Part shown: one piece after another, positions 9,954 through 18,202 of the stretch
How positions within the stretch are numbered: the stretch's first letter is position 1
Layout: the number at the start of each line of letters is the position of its first letter
Assembly: GCA_040757775.1 (NCBI GenBank)
Contig: JBFLWQ010000011.1
Coordinates: 1-64,000, forward strand
Origin: Thermodesulfobacteriota bacterium
Lineage (GTDB): Bacteria; Desulfobacterota; UBA8473
Reading direction: 5' to 3'
Length of the DNA: 64,000 bases
Made by a program: the position numbers and the translations under genes
Notes under the pieces: model-generated
What the model saw: only the letters and a program-made list of their open reading frames with translations
The model's database searches: none
Told to the model about the DNA's origin: nothing

Positions 9954-10137
9954 AGATTTCCTCCTTAACAGGTTGTTACCCAAACAGGATGTAAATATAC
10001 TTTTTAAAAAAGCGCAACCCTTTGAACTCCTTGGTAACGCACGTTTCAGTTGCCATTGTTTACCTCATTCTTTCTGTTGTATTTAAGATATGTTGATGTT
10101 TTCTACCTTGCTTCAGTTATATGTATGGGTCCTTTTC

Positions 10138-10368
10138 TTACAGCAGTTTCTTTATCTCCTCCACGGAGAGCACCTTGCCCACGCTCTTCACTTCCCCGTC
10201 TATGGTAAGCGCCGGCGTTATCATGACCCCAGTGTCCATGATCTTCCTGAGGTCTGTAACTTTCTCGATCTCGTAGGCGAAACCCGCCTCTTTAGCCGCT
10301 TTCTCGGCGTGTTCGGTAAGTTTGATGCACTTAGGGCATCCTGTACCGAGGATCTGAATTTTTCTCAT
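10138..10368 (-). CDS. Small thioredoxin-fold redox protein (TM0996/MTH895 type)
   Basis: A 76-residue glutaredoxin-like protein with the active site GTGCPKC (Cys11, Cys14) and the cis-proline region VMITPALTIDG. Family members are small redox-active disulfide proteins, often encoded beside DUF318/ArsP permeases, as here. GGAGGAAGG lies just before ATG 10368. It probably cycles the thiol state of a permease cysteine or delivers reducing power to arsenic species; this is inference from position. Confidence 0.85.
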   Translation of the reverse strand: MRKIQILGTGCPKCIKLTEHAEKAAKEAGFAYEIEKVTDLRKIMDTGVMITPALTIDGEVKSVGKVLSVEEIKKLL

Positions 10369-10397
10369 TTTTCCTTCCTCCATGTATTCTTATACTG

Positions 10398-11690
10398 TTA
10401 TCCCGTGATCCATCCAAAGAACATACCCGCTACCGTTGACAGAATAATCACGTATGAAATGAAAACTACGGCTTTTTTTGTCCCCAGGATGCTCCGAATC
10501 ACGATCATGTTCGGCAGCGAAAGTGCCGGCCCCGCCAGAAGCAGTGCCAGGGACGGACCCTTCCCCATACCGGAACCTAAAAGCCCCTGAATAATGGGCA
10601 CCTCTGTCAGGGTGGCAAAGTACATGAAGGCGCCCACGACGGAGGCGAAAAAGTTTGCCGTGAAGCTGTTTCCGCCGACAAGCATAGAAATCCACCGGGA
10701 AGGGATGATCCCATTATCTGAACCCGGCATGCCGAGGAGAAAACCGGCGATAAGAACTCCGCCCAAAAGCAGAGGGGCAATCATAAGTGTATATGTCCAG
10801 GTGGAGTCAAGCCAGTTTTTCGTCTCATCCGATGAGGTCATTGTCACCCAGACGAGTCCTGCAATACCTGCCGAAAACGACAGGAGGGGCCACTGCGGGA
10901 AGAGGAGAGCTAAGAGGAGCACTATGACTCCAGTGATAACTGTTGGAAAGGTTTTGGCGCCAAACCATCTGATAATCACATACCCGAAGAGGATGCCGAA
11001 AAATCCGGTCAAATACCACTTTGTCGCATAGAGTGTGTACCAGACGCCTTCGGTTTCCAGAGGTCTTCCCCAGTTCGCAAAGACCAGGATGCCCACCATG
11101 GATGCCATATAGACAGTGTCCTGCCAGAGTTTCCTCTTCGGCTCATCTGCTCCAGGCATGACGATGGGCTGCTTGTTCTTTTCTTCCTCCCTAAAGGTAA
11201 ATGCCATAAGAAGCCCGATGATGTAAGCAAAGACTACGGCGCCGATGGCCCGCGCCAGACCGATCTGCCAACCCAGGACATTTGCAGAAAGGACGATGGC
11301 TAGGACGTTGATAGCCGGTCCGGAATAGAGGAATGCCGATGCAGGCCCGATCCCCGCCCCCATCCGGTAAATCCCCGCAAAAAGAGGTAGCACTGTGCAG
11401 GAGCATACCGCCAGGACTGTCCCTGAGACGGACGCCACGGAGTAGGAAAGGAGCTTGTGTGCCGCCGGACCCAGATACTTCATAACAGCAGCCTGGGAAA
11501 CAAAGACGGATATGGCTCCGGCGATAAAGAAAGCCGGAACGAGACACAAAAGCACATGCTTCTGCGCATAGTCCTGAATCATATAAAAGGATTCAAGAAT
11601 CGCCTTCTGCACGTGGACGTTATTAAAGGGGATAAAATATGCCGCTAAAAAGCCACCCGCGAAGATAAGAAATTTATGCCACTCTTTCAT
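10398..11690 (-). CDS. arsP: ArsP/DUF318-type permease
   Basis: A 430-residue membrane protein with two sets of transmembrane helices and the family motifs CSCTVLPLFAGIYRMGAG and FLYSGPAINVLAI in the first half, and LTEVPIIQGLLGSGMGKGP in the second. ArsP members export trivalent organoarsenicals, though many DUF318 permeases have unknown cargo. GGAGGTAACC directly precedes ATG 11690. Its place between Fe-S and thioredoxin-like genes with ArsR and ACR3 nearby supports an arsenic role; the paired cysteines in CSC could bind As(III). Confidence 0.85.
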   Translation of the reverse strand: MKEWHKFLIFAGGFLAAYFIPFNNVHVQKAILESFYMIQDYAQKHVLLCLVPAFFIAGAISVFVSQAAVMKYLGPAAHKLLSYSVASVSGTVLAVCSCTVLPLFAGIYRMGAGIGPASAFLYSGPAINVLAIVLSANVLGWQIGLARAIGAVVFAYIIGLLMAFTFREEEKNKQPIVMPGADEPKRKLWQDTVYMASMVGILVFANWGRPLETEGVWYTLYATKWYLTGFFGILFGYVIIRWFGAKTFPTVITGVIVLLLALLFPQWPLLSFSAGIAGLVWVTMTSSDETKNWLDSTWTYTLMIAPLLLGGVLIAGFLLGMPGSDNGIIPSRWISMLVGGNSFTANFFASVVGAFMYFATLTEVPIIQGLLGSGMGKGPSLALLLAGPALSLPNMIVIRSILGTKKAVVFISYVIILSTVAGMFFGWITG

Positions 11691-11707
11691 GGTTACCTCC
11701 ATATATG

Positions 11708-12232
11708 CTAAAAATCCAATCGAAATTGGCTCATGTATTCCTCAAGTTTTCTTTTGTTCTCCCCAATCAGTGGTGGGCAATCCTCATATCCTTTTGCCCC
11801 CTGGGCCACGAGGGTAGCAAAGACCATACATGTAGGCTCACCGCATTCACGACAATTGGTTCTGGGCAAAAGCTTCAGAATTTCCAGCACTTTGGGTTTT
11901 GGTATACCTTCATATCTCGGTTCGATTTCCGCCCGTTTTTCCCATGTCTCGTTGATTTCCTTTTTTAACCACTCCAGTATGTTATCGGCTTCTTCTTCGT
12001 CCCTGAGGGCATTGACAGCGATCTCGCGGGGATAAACAGTTATGAATTTGCCGTGTATTTTAAACATTACGGCAGGAGGATCCTTAATGTAGGTAAAACC
12101 CCCGAGCACAGAATTGAGGTAGGGAAGTACCTTTCCAATATCATCGTCCAGATGGGCAATACAATGCACGGATTGAAAGCTTGGATTACATTTTGCCCTG
12201 AAAATTTCTTTGGTATATTTTTTAAGTAGCAT
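11708..12232 (-). CDS. 4Fe-4S-cluster protein of the arsenic cluster, paralogue A
   Basis: A 174-residue soluble protein. The C-terminal part has Cys127, Cys130, Cys135 and Cys152 (pattern C-x2-C-x4-C-x16-C), the layout of the PF04060-type Fe-S domain. The N-terminal 95 residues (DDDIGKVLPYLNSVLGG, then ITVYPREIAV) match the protein at 14335-14880 in order and spacing, so the two are paralogues. No function is established; proteins of this architecture often neighbour ArsR and permeases. An extra Cys15/Cys24 pair here is absent or shifted in the partner. Confidence 0.75.
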   Translation of the reverse strand: MLLKKYTKEIFRAKCNPSFQSVHCIAHLDDDIGKVLPYLNSVLGGFTYIKDPPAVMFKIHGKFITVYPREIAVNALRDEEEADNILEWLKKEINETWEKRAEIEPRYEGIPKPKVLEILKLLPRTNCRECGEPTCMVFATLVAQGAKGYEDCPPLIGENKRKLEEYMSQFRLDF

Positions 12233-12320
12233 AGCGTTCCTCCATCACGGAATGTTGATCAGATAACCGATCCTTACGGGAGCTTTCATTGCTTAAGGGA
12301 AAACACCTTTATAAATGTAT

Positions 12321-13028
12321 TCATGTCCCGAAAAATGGATTGACGGTAAAATATATCCCCAAAATCCCGATAAGCACGCCTGCGCCCTTGCGAAACCAAT
12401 TACTGCTCCTCTGCCAGGATTGATTCTCAAGTATTCCTCTCACTAATGCTGTAGAACTGCCTGCTGCCACAATAGGCAGGCAATGGCCAATAGCGAAAAG
12501 CAGGATAAAAATAATCCCGCTGATTATCTTCTGCTGGATGGTGATGACAGCAAGGATTGGGGCTATGAATCCAAATGTACAGGAACCTGAAAGCACTCCA
12601 TAGGAAAGGCCCAGGGCAAATGCCCCGAAAATGCCTTTCAGATTAAGACGGTGTAAGAAAGTGCCTGACATTGAACATTTTTCCACACCGAGCATACCAA
12701 GTGCTACCCAGATCAGGACCAACCCGACCAGGATCTGCCAGTAGCTCCCTACGTTGCCCAGCATGCGGCCTAAAAGGGCGCAAAGAATACCGATCAGGGC
12801 TATGCTAATAAACAGTCCAAAGGTAAAAGCAACCGAATAGTATCCTGCTTGTCTGGGTTTCAATACCTGTTCCTGACCAGCCACATAAGCCACTATCAAA
12901 GGTATGGAAGCCAGATGGCAGGGGCTGAAGAGCACGCTGATAATCCCCCAGAGAAGACAGCCCAAGCCGGCAATAGCTGTTCCACTTCCCATCCACGCGT
13001 TAACGGTTACAAAAAAACTTTCTAACAT
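12321..13028 (-). CDS. CcdA/DsbD-type thiol-disulfide transmembrane protein
   Basis: A 235-residue membrane protein with six predicted helices and the two cysteines of CcdA family electron shuttles: FSPCHLASIPL (Cys37) and SGSCTFGFIAP (Cys150). Such proteins pass electrons from cytoplasmic thioredoxin to periplasmic thiol proteins. GAGGAAAA sits before ATG 13028. The neighbouring lipoprotein thioredoxin (13310-13702) is the obvious outer partner, and the glutaredoxin-like protein at 13714 or 10138 could be the inner donor. Confidence 0.87.
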   Translation of the reverse strand: MLESFFVTVNAWMGSGTAIAGLGCLLWGIISVLFSPCHLASIPLIVAYVAGQEQVLKPRQAGYYSVAFTFGLFISIALIGILCALLGRMLGNVGSYWQILVGLVLIWVALGMLGVEKCSMSGTFLHRLNLKGIFGAFALGLSYGVLSGSCTFGFIAPILAVITIQQKIISGIIFILLFAIGHCLPIVAAGSSTALVRGILENQSWQRSSNWFRKGAGVLIGILGIYFTVNPFFGT

Positions 13029-13091
13029 TAAATTTTCCTCATTACATTGTTTTGTATGCTGTGCTGGATATCAGACTGATCAAATGAACCT

Positions 13092-13278
13092 CCCCGCAGC
13101 AAGCTGCGGGGTATCCAAAAAAATATACAAAGCACATCGTCATTCCCCGACCCCCGATCGCAGTCGAAGGCATGCTTGATCGGGGAATCCAGAAACAAAG
13201 AAACTGGATTCTCTGGTCAAGCCAGAGAATGACACAAGGAAACCCTGTAGCAAGCTACAGGGAATTATCGAGTTAAAA
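13092..13278. repeat. Composite hairpin element R3, copy A
   Basis: Starts with a 9-bp stem hairpin CCCCGCAGC-AA-GCTGCGGGG (13092-13111) and ends with CCCTGTAGC-AA-GCTACAGGG (13243-13262) plus AATTATCGAGTTAAAA. Between them lies a GTCATTCC...GGAATGAC-type inverted repeat. The same outer hairpins and tail enclose a different inner sequence at 40500-40692. It fills most of the gap between the ccdA-like gene and the lipoprotein thioredoxin gene. Confidence 0.75.
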
Positions 13279-13309
13279 GGCAGAGACCCATGTGTCATAC
13301 TGTCGTTAC

Positions 13310-13702
13310 TTAACTTGGTTTTACAGAATGTTTTTTCAGCAATTCCACAATTTCTTCATATGGAAAATATCCTGCATGACGATAGAACTCATTACCATCT
13401 TTGTCGAGGAAGACCTGGGTAGGGATCGCTTCTATCCTGTATTGCCTTGCATACGGTTCCCCCTCTCTTGTCCAGACATCGTAGAATACGACCCTTACTT
13501 TCCCTGCGAAGTCCTTTTCCAGTCTTTCCATTACGGGCTGCATCATGCGGCACGGTATACATCCTACCGATCCAAGTTCGATAAAGGTAATTTCGTGTTT
13601 CTGATTTTTGTCGGATTCCCTGAAATCTGGAGAATCAACCGCATTTTCTGAACAGGCAAAGAGAAATATTAAAAGTATCCAGATGACGGATTTTTTTATC
13701 AT
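13310..13702 (-). CDS. Membrane-anchored thioredoxin (lipoprotein)
   Basis: A 130-residue protein with lipoprotein signal peptide and lipobox LFAC (Cys17), so it should be tethered outside the inner membrane. The thioredoxin active site is GCIPC (Cys48, Cys51), and the cis-Pro segment is IEAIPTQVF. GGAGAAGG precedes ATG 13702. Next to the CcdA-like protein it would be the periplasmic acceptor of a reductive relay. Targets are unknown; reduction of arsenic species or the cysteines of the ArsP/ACR3 region is a reasonable guess. Confidence 0.85.
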   Translation of the reverse strand: MIKKSVIWILLIFLFACSENAVDSPDFRESDKNQKHEITFIELGSVGCIPCRMMQPVMERLEKDFAGKVRVVFYDVWTREGEPYARQYRIEAIPTQVFLDKDGNEFYRHAGYFPYEEIVELLKKHSVKPS

Positions 13703-13713
13703 TTAGCCTTCTC

Positions 13714-14208
13714 CTATTGTTTATTCACAACTTCCACAACCCATTTCTTTATCTGTTCACGATCGGGAACCCTTCCCATAGATTTCACCTTCTTGTTAAT
13801 TATCAGGGCAGGGGTTCCCATTACTCCATACCTTCCAATTTCCTTTGGATCCTTGACGTGCTCGAAATCCACAGCAATATCAAGCTCAGCAAGGGCAGCA
13901 ATAGTCTCCTGTTCTAACTTATCACAGGTTATACAACCAGGGCCTAATATCTTGATTTGAATTCCCATGTCATCATCTTCTACCTCTTCTCCAAGGAACT
14001 TCCTGTATTCTCTGAATAGGGCGGCAGCATATTCTCCTTCAAACTTCTCTGTGATGTAGTTTTTTGATTTTGCCCTCTCGATGAGTTCGTGTTTGATTAT
14101 CTCTTGGTCGGTAATTGCCTTTTCTTTTACATCATCGAGTATCTCCTTTAAACCGATCATGCCGACCTTCTGACCACTTACGATTACCATGGATATGTCC
14201 TCTGTCAT
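13714..14208 (-). CDS. Thioredoxin-fold protein with N-terminal helical extension
   Basis: A 164-residue cytoplasmic protein. Residues 80-164 form a TM0996-type thioredoxin fold with GPGCITC (Cys92, Cys95) and cis-Pro YGVMGTPALII. The N-terminal 75 residues (MTEDISMVIVSGQKVGMIGL, then charged helices) are an extra domain of unknown role seen in other members of the family. ATG 14208 has AAGGAAGG 9 nt upstream; TTG 14217 would leave no spacing. Together with the shorter homologue at 10138-10368 it gives the cluster two cytoplasmic redox proteins. Confidence 0.82.
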   Translation of the reverse strand: MTEDISMVIVSGQKVGMIGLKEILDDVKEKAITDQEIIKHELIERAKSKNYITEKFEGEYAAALFREYRKFLGEEVEDDDMGIQIKILGPGCITCDKLEQETIAALAELDIAVDFEHVKDPKEIGRYGVMGTPALIINKKVKSMGRVPDREQIKKWVVEVVNKQ

Positions 14209-14334
14209 AAATACCAACCTTCCTTAAATAATATATATGTGTCTATCTATACCTTTACTTTGGTCTTTTTATTGTCTTGCCAAGCCTTCTGAGGTTGTTT
14301 GTCACCTTTAGTCTATCGTCCTTCTCTCATATCT

Positions 14335-14880
14335 TTATAAAAACTCGACAGGAACACTGTAGCCAGCTTGTTCTAAAAGACCCAATACCTTTTTCTTCTT
14401 CTCTATTAATTCACAGGTGAAGAGAGGTTTGCACTGCATAATGTTTACCTCTCCAACTATTAACTTCTGTGCAAAGCCATAGCAGTCTTTCCCGGAACAA
14501 TCTTTACATTTCTCACCCGGAAGAGAGATGGAAAGGCTTAATGGGGTCAATATCAGCCAGCTCTCTAGCTTTGGCTTGGTACTTTCACGGTTATCATAGG
14601 TCATATTTATGAGACCTTTTAACCAGTCCAAGATTTCTATTGCCTTATTCTCGTTTTCCAACTTGGTTATGGCAATCTCTTGGGGCCGAAAGGTTATCTG
14701 TCTGCCATCCTTTTTCAGGGTGAGAACCTGCCCATTGTGATTATACATACATCCTCTGAAAGTGGCATTGAGATAAGGCAGTACGTCCCCGATATCATCT
14801 GTGAGCTCTGCCACTATCCTGATTTTCTCAGGGTCTGCTAAACACATACCGACGGTAATTTTATATCCTTTAAGCAACAT
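14335..14880 (-). CDS. 4Fe-4S-cluster protein of the arsenic cluster, paralogue B
   Basis: A 181-residue relative of the protein at 11708-12232. Shared landmarks are the MLLK start, DDIGDVLPYLNATFRG and ITFRPQEIAI, then the cluster ligands Cys125, Cys128, Cys133 and Cys150 (same C-x2-C-x4-C-x16-C spacing). A strong GGAGG precedes ATG 14880. It follows arsR by 138 bp. Retention of two diverged copies in one cluster suggests they are not redundant, perhaps a heterodimer; that is inference. Confidence 0.75.
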   Translation of the reverse strand: MLLKGYKITVGMCLADPEKIRIVAELTDDIGDVLPYLNATFRGCMYNHNGQVLTLKKDGRQITFRPQEIAITKLENENKAIEILDWLKGLINMTYDNRESTKPKLESWLILTPLSLSISLPGEKCKDCSGKDCYGFAQKLIVGEVNIMQCKPLFTCELIEKKKKVLGLLEQAGYSVPVEFL

Positions 14881-15018
14881 TATTTCCCCCCCTCTCCTTT
14901 TTTGTAGTTAAATCTTCAACGTTCCAAACAGTGTTAAAATAGTTATATCCTTGAACAACTATTAGTACCCAAACTATTTGATTAATTTGTCATCTAGTAA
15001 ATTAATAGACAAAAAAAT

Positions 15019-15333
15019 TTATATCTTCTTAAGCAGATCCCTGCTCGACTCCAGGCGAGTTTTAACCACCTTGTTCACGCAACTGAAGAAATCCATAACA
15101 CAGTGAATCTCCATGCGATAATAGATGTTCAGTCCTTCTTTTCTGTCTGACAGGATACCTGCTTTTTTCAGTAGTGCCAGATGCTTTGAAACATTAGATG
15201 CCTCTGCCCTTACATATTTTATAATCTCTCCCACGCTCTTTTCTTCTTTAGACACACATTCAACTATCTTTAGGCGAATAGGGTGGGAGAGTGCCTTGAA
15301 TATCTCCGCTCTCATTGAATAGATCTTTTCCAT
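15019..15333 (-). CDS. arsR: ArsR/SmtB-family transcriptional repressor
   Basis: A 104-residue winged-helix regulator (IFKALSHPIRLKIVECV; recognition region ASNVSKHLALLKKAGIL; wing DRKEGLNIYYR). Cys36 region (VECV) and a C-terminal pair in IHCVMDFFSC are candidate metal-sensing thiols; the classic ELCVCDL site of E. coli ArsR is not present, so the sensing site differs. It heads the minus-strand cluster and probably represses it, releasing DNA on binding arsenite or a related thiophile. Confidence 0.88.
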   Translation of the reverse strand: MEKIYSMRAEIFKALSHPIRLKIVECVSKEEKSVGEIIKYVRAEASNVSKHLALLKKAGILSDRKEGLNIYYRMEIHCVMDFFSCVNKVVKTRLESSRDLLKKI

Positions 15334-15705
15334 ATTCTTATCACCTGCCGTATTTATTATTATTTGATAATTTTACCAATTAGTCATATAGTTATAATTT
15401 AATCTAAAGGATATTTTTGTCAAGAAAAAAATGAAGGCTTTGTATAAGTGTTTTGACAAAGTGTTTGACAAAAAGGTTGAATTTTCAATAGAAGGATGTT
15501 ATATATAAAAAACGGTGGTTGTTACTTATTGATTAACATATTCTAATCATCTCCCAAAAAGTTGGTAAGATAATAAGGATTCAAGGACTCGATGATTCGA
15601 GTGGAATAAATAAGCACTTGAATCCTTGAATCCTGGAACCCTTTTTAGCAACGAAATTGGAGAAGAACCACATTTTCAAGGCATCCTAACAGAGGAGGAC
15701 CCATC
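15334..15705. other. Divergent intergenic region, arsR / radical SAM gene
   Basis: Apart from the arsR promoter, the right half (15552-15650) carries a repeat-like phrase: CTCCCAAAAAGTTGGTAAGAT resembles 1262-1284, and the TTGAATCCTTGAATCC run resembles 50120-50150 and 50345-50395. No gene is seen. Confidence 0.5.
15395..15423 (-). promoter_or_regulatory. Candidate promoter of the arsR cluster
   Basis: On the minus strand a perfect TTGACA (15423-15418) is followed after 16 nt by TAAATT or after 21 nt by TATAAC. The AT-rich dyad ATTATAACTA / TATGACTAAT just downstream could be the ArsR operator. It lies within the divergent region between arsR and the radical SAM gene. Confidence 0.4.
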
Positions 15706-16836
15706 ATGTGTCAATCATGCCAGTCAATTGCTCCAAGAAAGAAGTTAGATTTTTCACCAGAGGACATTCTTGACTTCACCCATAGTAAATACCATAATGA
15801 ACTTCTAAGGTTTAAGGAACCCCATTTTGCCTTCTGGGAAATTACCCATTCATGTAATCTAAGGTGTACCCACTGTGGATTAGCCGCTGGGAAACCGAAG
15901 AAAGATGAACTGGCTACAGATGATGCCCTGGCTCTGATAGATAATATCTCAGAATCGGATACGAAGGTTTTGATGATCCTCGGTGGTGAACCTCTTTTAA
16001 GGAATGATTTTCTTGAAATAGCAGAATATGCCGGGAGAAGGTTTGAACTGGTTGTGTGCACCAATGGCGTACTAATAGACAGGGATTACGCTAAAAATCT
16101 CAAGGAGACGGGCATCTGGGTGATGGGTATAAGTTTGGAGGGGGCGACTGCCAAGACCCATGATTCCATAAGAGGAGGTGGGTCCTTTGAAAGGGCTATA
16201 AAAGGCATAAAAAACTGCCTTGAGATAGGTCTTCAGGTTTGTGTTATGCATACAGTTTCAAAGGCAAACATTCATGAACTCCCCGATCTTTTGAAGCTAA
16301 CTCAGGATTTTGATATAAACTGTTTTGAGGTGACGGATTTTCTTCCCTTTGGAAGGGGGGAAAACATATCAGATCAAACCCTTACAAAGGAGCAGAGAAA
16401 ATGGATGTGTGAGTATCTAGCAGAGAGGAGGTTCAGGGCGGAATCTCCGGTAGCCTCTTTACCGGATGATCCCTTCTGGTTTATAACATACAATGAAGAA
16501 TTCATGCAAAACTGCTTCGACCCTTACAGCGATGTGATGGTAATTGGCGATGCCGGAGGGATACTCAATTATGGGATAAAGCCAAACGGCAAAGTGATAC
16601 CTTTCCCTACCCTTAGAGTAGAAATAGGGGATCTAAGAGAGAAATCACTTAGAGAGATATGGAAGAGTTCTGAGATAATCGCAAACCTGAGGGAGAGAGA
16701 AAATCTTAAAGGCAGATGCGGGAGTTGTGAGTATAAGTTCGTCTGTGGTGGTAACAGGGGAGTAGCCTATTATTACTCCAGAGATATGATGGCAGAAGAC
16801 CCGCGATGCTGGTATGAGCCTTCCTTAAACGCCTGA
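15706..16836 (+). CDS. Radical SAM/SPASM domain protein
   Basis: A 376-residue enzyme. The 4Fe-4S motif SCNLRCTHC (Cys50, Cys54, Cys57) binds the cluster that cleaves SAM, the GGEP motif follows (LGGEPLLRNDF), and the C-terminal SPASM region has CGSCEYKFVCGG with a further CW for auxiliary clusters. An unusual N-terminal MCQSC adds two more cysteines. SPASM enzymes mature peptides or modify cofactors and haem; no precursor peptide is visible next to it. GAGGAGG precedes the ATG. A rho-independent terminator follows, so it is probably monocistronic. Substrate unknown. Confidence 0.85.
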   Translation: MCQSCQSIAPRKKLDFSPEDILDFTHSKYHNELLRFKEPHFAFWEITHSCNLRCTHCGLAAGKPKKDELATDDALALIDNISESDTKVLMILGGEPLLRNDFLEIAEYAGRRFELVVCTNGVLIDRDYAKNLKETGIWVMGISLEGATAKTHDSIRGGGSFERAIKGIKNCLEIGLQVCVMHTVSKANIHELPDLLKLTQDFDINCFEVTDFLPFGRGENISDQTLTKEQRKWMCEYLAERRFRAESPVASLPDDPFWFITYNEEFMQNCFDPYSDVMVIGDAGGILNYGIKPNGKVIPFPTLRVEIGDLREKSLREIWKSSEIIANLRERENLKGRCGSCEYKFVCGGNRGVAYYYSRDMMAEDPRCWYEPSLNA

Positions 16837-16874
16837 AAAACAGGAATCTAAAATCGAAAGTTTATAAAAATGTG

Positions 16875-16916
16875 AAAAACCCATCTTAAACTACCATGTT
16901 TTGATGGGTTTTTATG
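16875..16916 (+). terminator. Intrinsic terminator after the radical SAM gene
   Basis: An 11-bp stem, AAAAACCCATC (16875-16885) pairing with GATGGGTTTTT (16903-16913), with a 17-nt loop; the right arm ends in the T-run. Confidence 0.75.
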
Positions 16917-16964
16917 TCTTTGACTTAGTGCCCCTTTGATGTTATAAGGGGTTGTCAGGAGAGT

Positions 16965-18074
16965 ATGGACGTGAAAACAGAGCTATATACTGAAGACAGT
17001 GCATTCAGCATACTTAAAAATCATTGGGGAAGTCTTATAGATAAGAGTTCATCTAACGAAATTTTTCTTACCTGGCAGTGGCAGAATACCTGGTGGAGAC
17101 ATTTTGGGAAGGATAAAGCATTAAGGATTATGGCTTTTCGTCAGGAAAAAGGTGCCCTTATAGGTTTGGCTTCTTTCTCTGTCGAATCATTCCCTGGTGG
17201 CAAAAGGGTAATGAGGTTTCTGGGGGGAACTGATGTGACCGATTACCTTGATATTATTGCCAGAGCCGGGTATGAAGAAGATGTCTGTAAAAATACAGTG
17301 GATTTCTGGAGGTACACAGAAGATGAGTGGGATTTTATTGACCTTCACTGTTTGAAAGAATCCTCGATTGCATTGAATGTATTGAAACAGTTTCTTGAGG
17401 AAAATAAATATTATACAGAGATTTCTGTAGAGGATGTGTGTCCCAGAGTCAGTTTGCCTCCCTCATGGGGGGAATATCTGGAATCCTTAGATAAGAAAGA
17501 CCGTCACGAACTGCGACGTAAGGTTAGACGGGTCGAAAGAGTGTCTCAATCTGGTAACGGTTATAGTATCGAAGATTCCAATTCTGTAACAGATGATATT
17601 GAACAGTTTCTTTTGTTGCACCGTAAAAGTGATGTACAAAAGGAAGGCTTCATGGATAAGGAGATGGAGGTATTTTTTCAAGACATTGCCAATATTCTCT
17701 TCACGGAGAATTGGTTGAAATTGTCTTTTTTGCAGATTGATGGAACCTGTATGGCATCTTCAATGTGTTTCGATTACCAGAACAAACTATACCTGTACAA
17801 CTCAGGTTATGACCCGGAGTATTCCTATTTAAGTCCGGGCATAGTCCTTATGGCTCATTTGATCCGAGAGGCAATTGAGTCAGGGCGGAGTGAATTTGAC
17901 TTCTTAAGGGGGGAGGAACCTTATAAGTATCACCTTGGGGCTAAGGATTCCAGTATATACAGGATGGTTATAAGTAAGGAAAGCGATAAAGAATTGACCC
18001 TGGAAGATGAAACCCACATGCCTCAAAGAGACACAAAGGACAAGGAAAATGTCTTTGCGAGGAGTTCGCCATAG
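16965..18074 (+). CDS. FemAB/CelD-like acetyltransferase (GNAT fold, PF13480 type)
   Basis: A 369-residue cytoplasmic protein with the double GNAT layout of BcsL/CelD/BioF2-like proteins: N-terminal half with FLTWQWQNTWWRHFG, C-terminal half with LFLLHRKSDVQ, then ASSMCFDYQNKLYLYNSGYDP and FDFLRGEEPYKYHLG. These family landmarks support an acyl- or aminoacyl-transferase linked to polysaccharide or glycan modification. GTCAGGAGAGT precedes the ATG. The glycosyltransferase and PIG-L deacetylase genes follow, so it likely modifies the same glycoside. Confidence 0.8.
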   Translation: MDVKTELYTEDSAFSILKNHWGSLIDKSSSNEIFLTWQWQNTWWRHFGKDKALRIMAFRQEKGALIGLASFSVESFPGGKRVMRFLGGTDVTDYLDIIARAGYEEDVCKNTVDFWRYTEDEWDFIDLHCLKESSIALNVLKQFLEENKYYTEISVEDVCPRVSLPPSWGEYLESLDKKDRHELRRKVRRVERVSQSGNGYSIEDSNSVTDDIEQFLLLHRKSDVQKEGFMDKEMEVFFQDIANILFTENWLKLSFLQIDGTCMASSMCFDYQNKLYLYNSGYDPEYSYLSPGIVLMAHLIREAIESGRSEFDFLRGEEPYKYHLGAKDSSIYRMVISKESDKELTLEDETHMPQRDTKDKENVFARSSP

Positions 18075-18089
18075 GCGAGCGACCCCTAT

Positions 18090-18113
18090 AACAGCACACT
18101 TAAGTGTGCTGTT
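18090..18113. repeat. 24-bp perfect palindrome centred on CTTAAG (R2, copy 2)
   Basis: Arms begin AACAGCACACTT and are exactly complementary. Followed by GAGATCGCTTCGCC...CTCGCAATGACAG, a common dispersed bacterial repeat phrase. Lies between the acetyltransferase and glycosyltransferase genes. Confidence 0.7.
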
Positions 18114-18202
18114 GAAAATGATGAGATCGCTTCGCCCCAACTTGTCGGTGCTCGCAATGACAGGAATGGGTGCCTTTTAAATGTGAACTGAAGAGGATAA
18201 AT

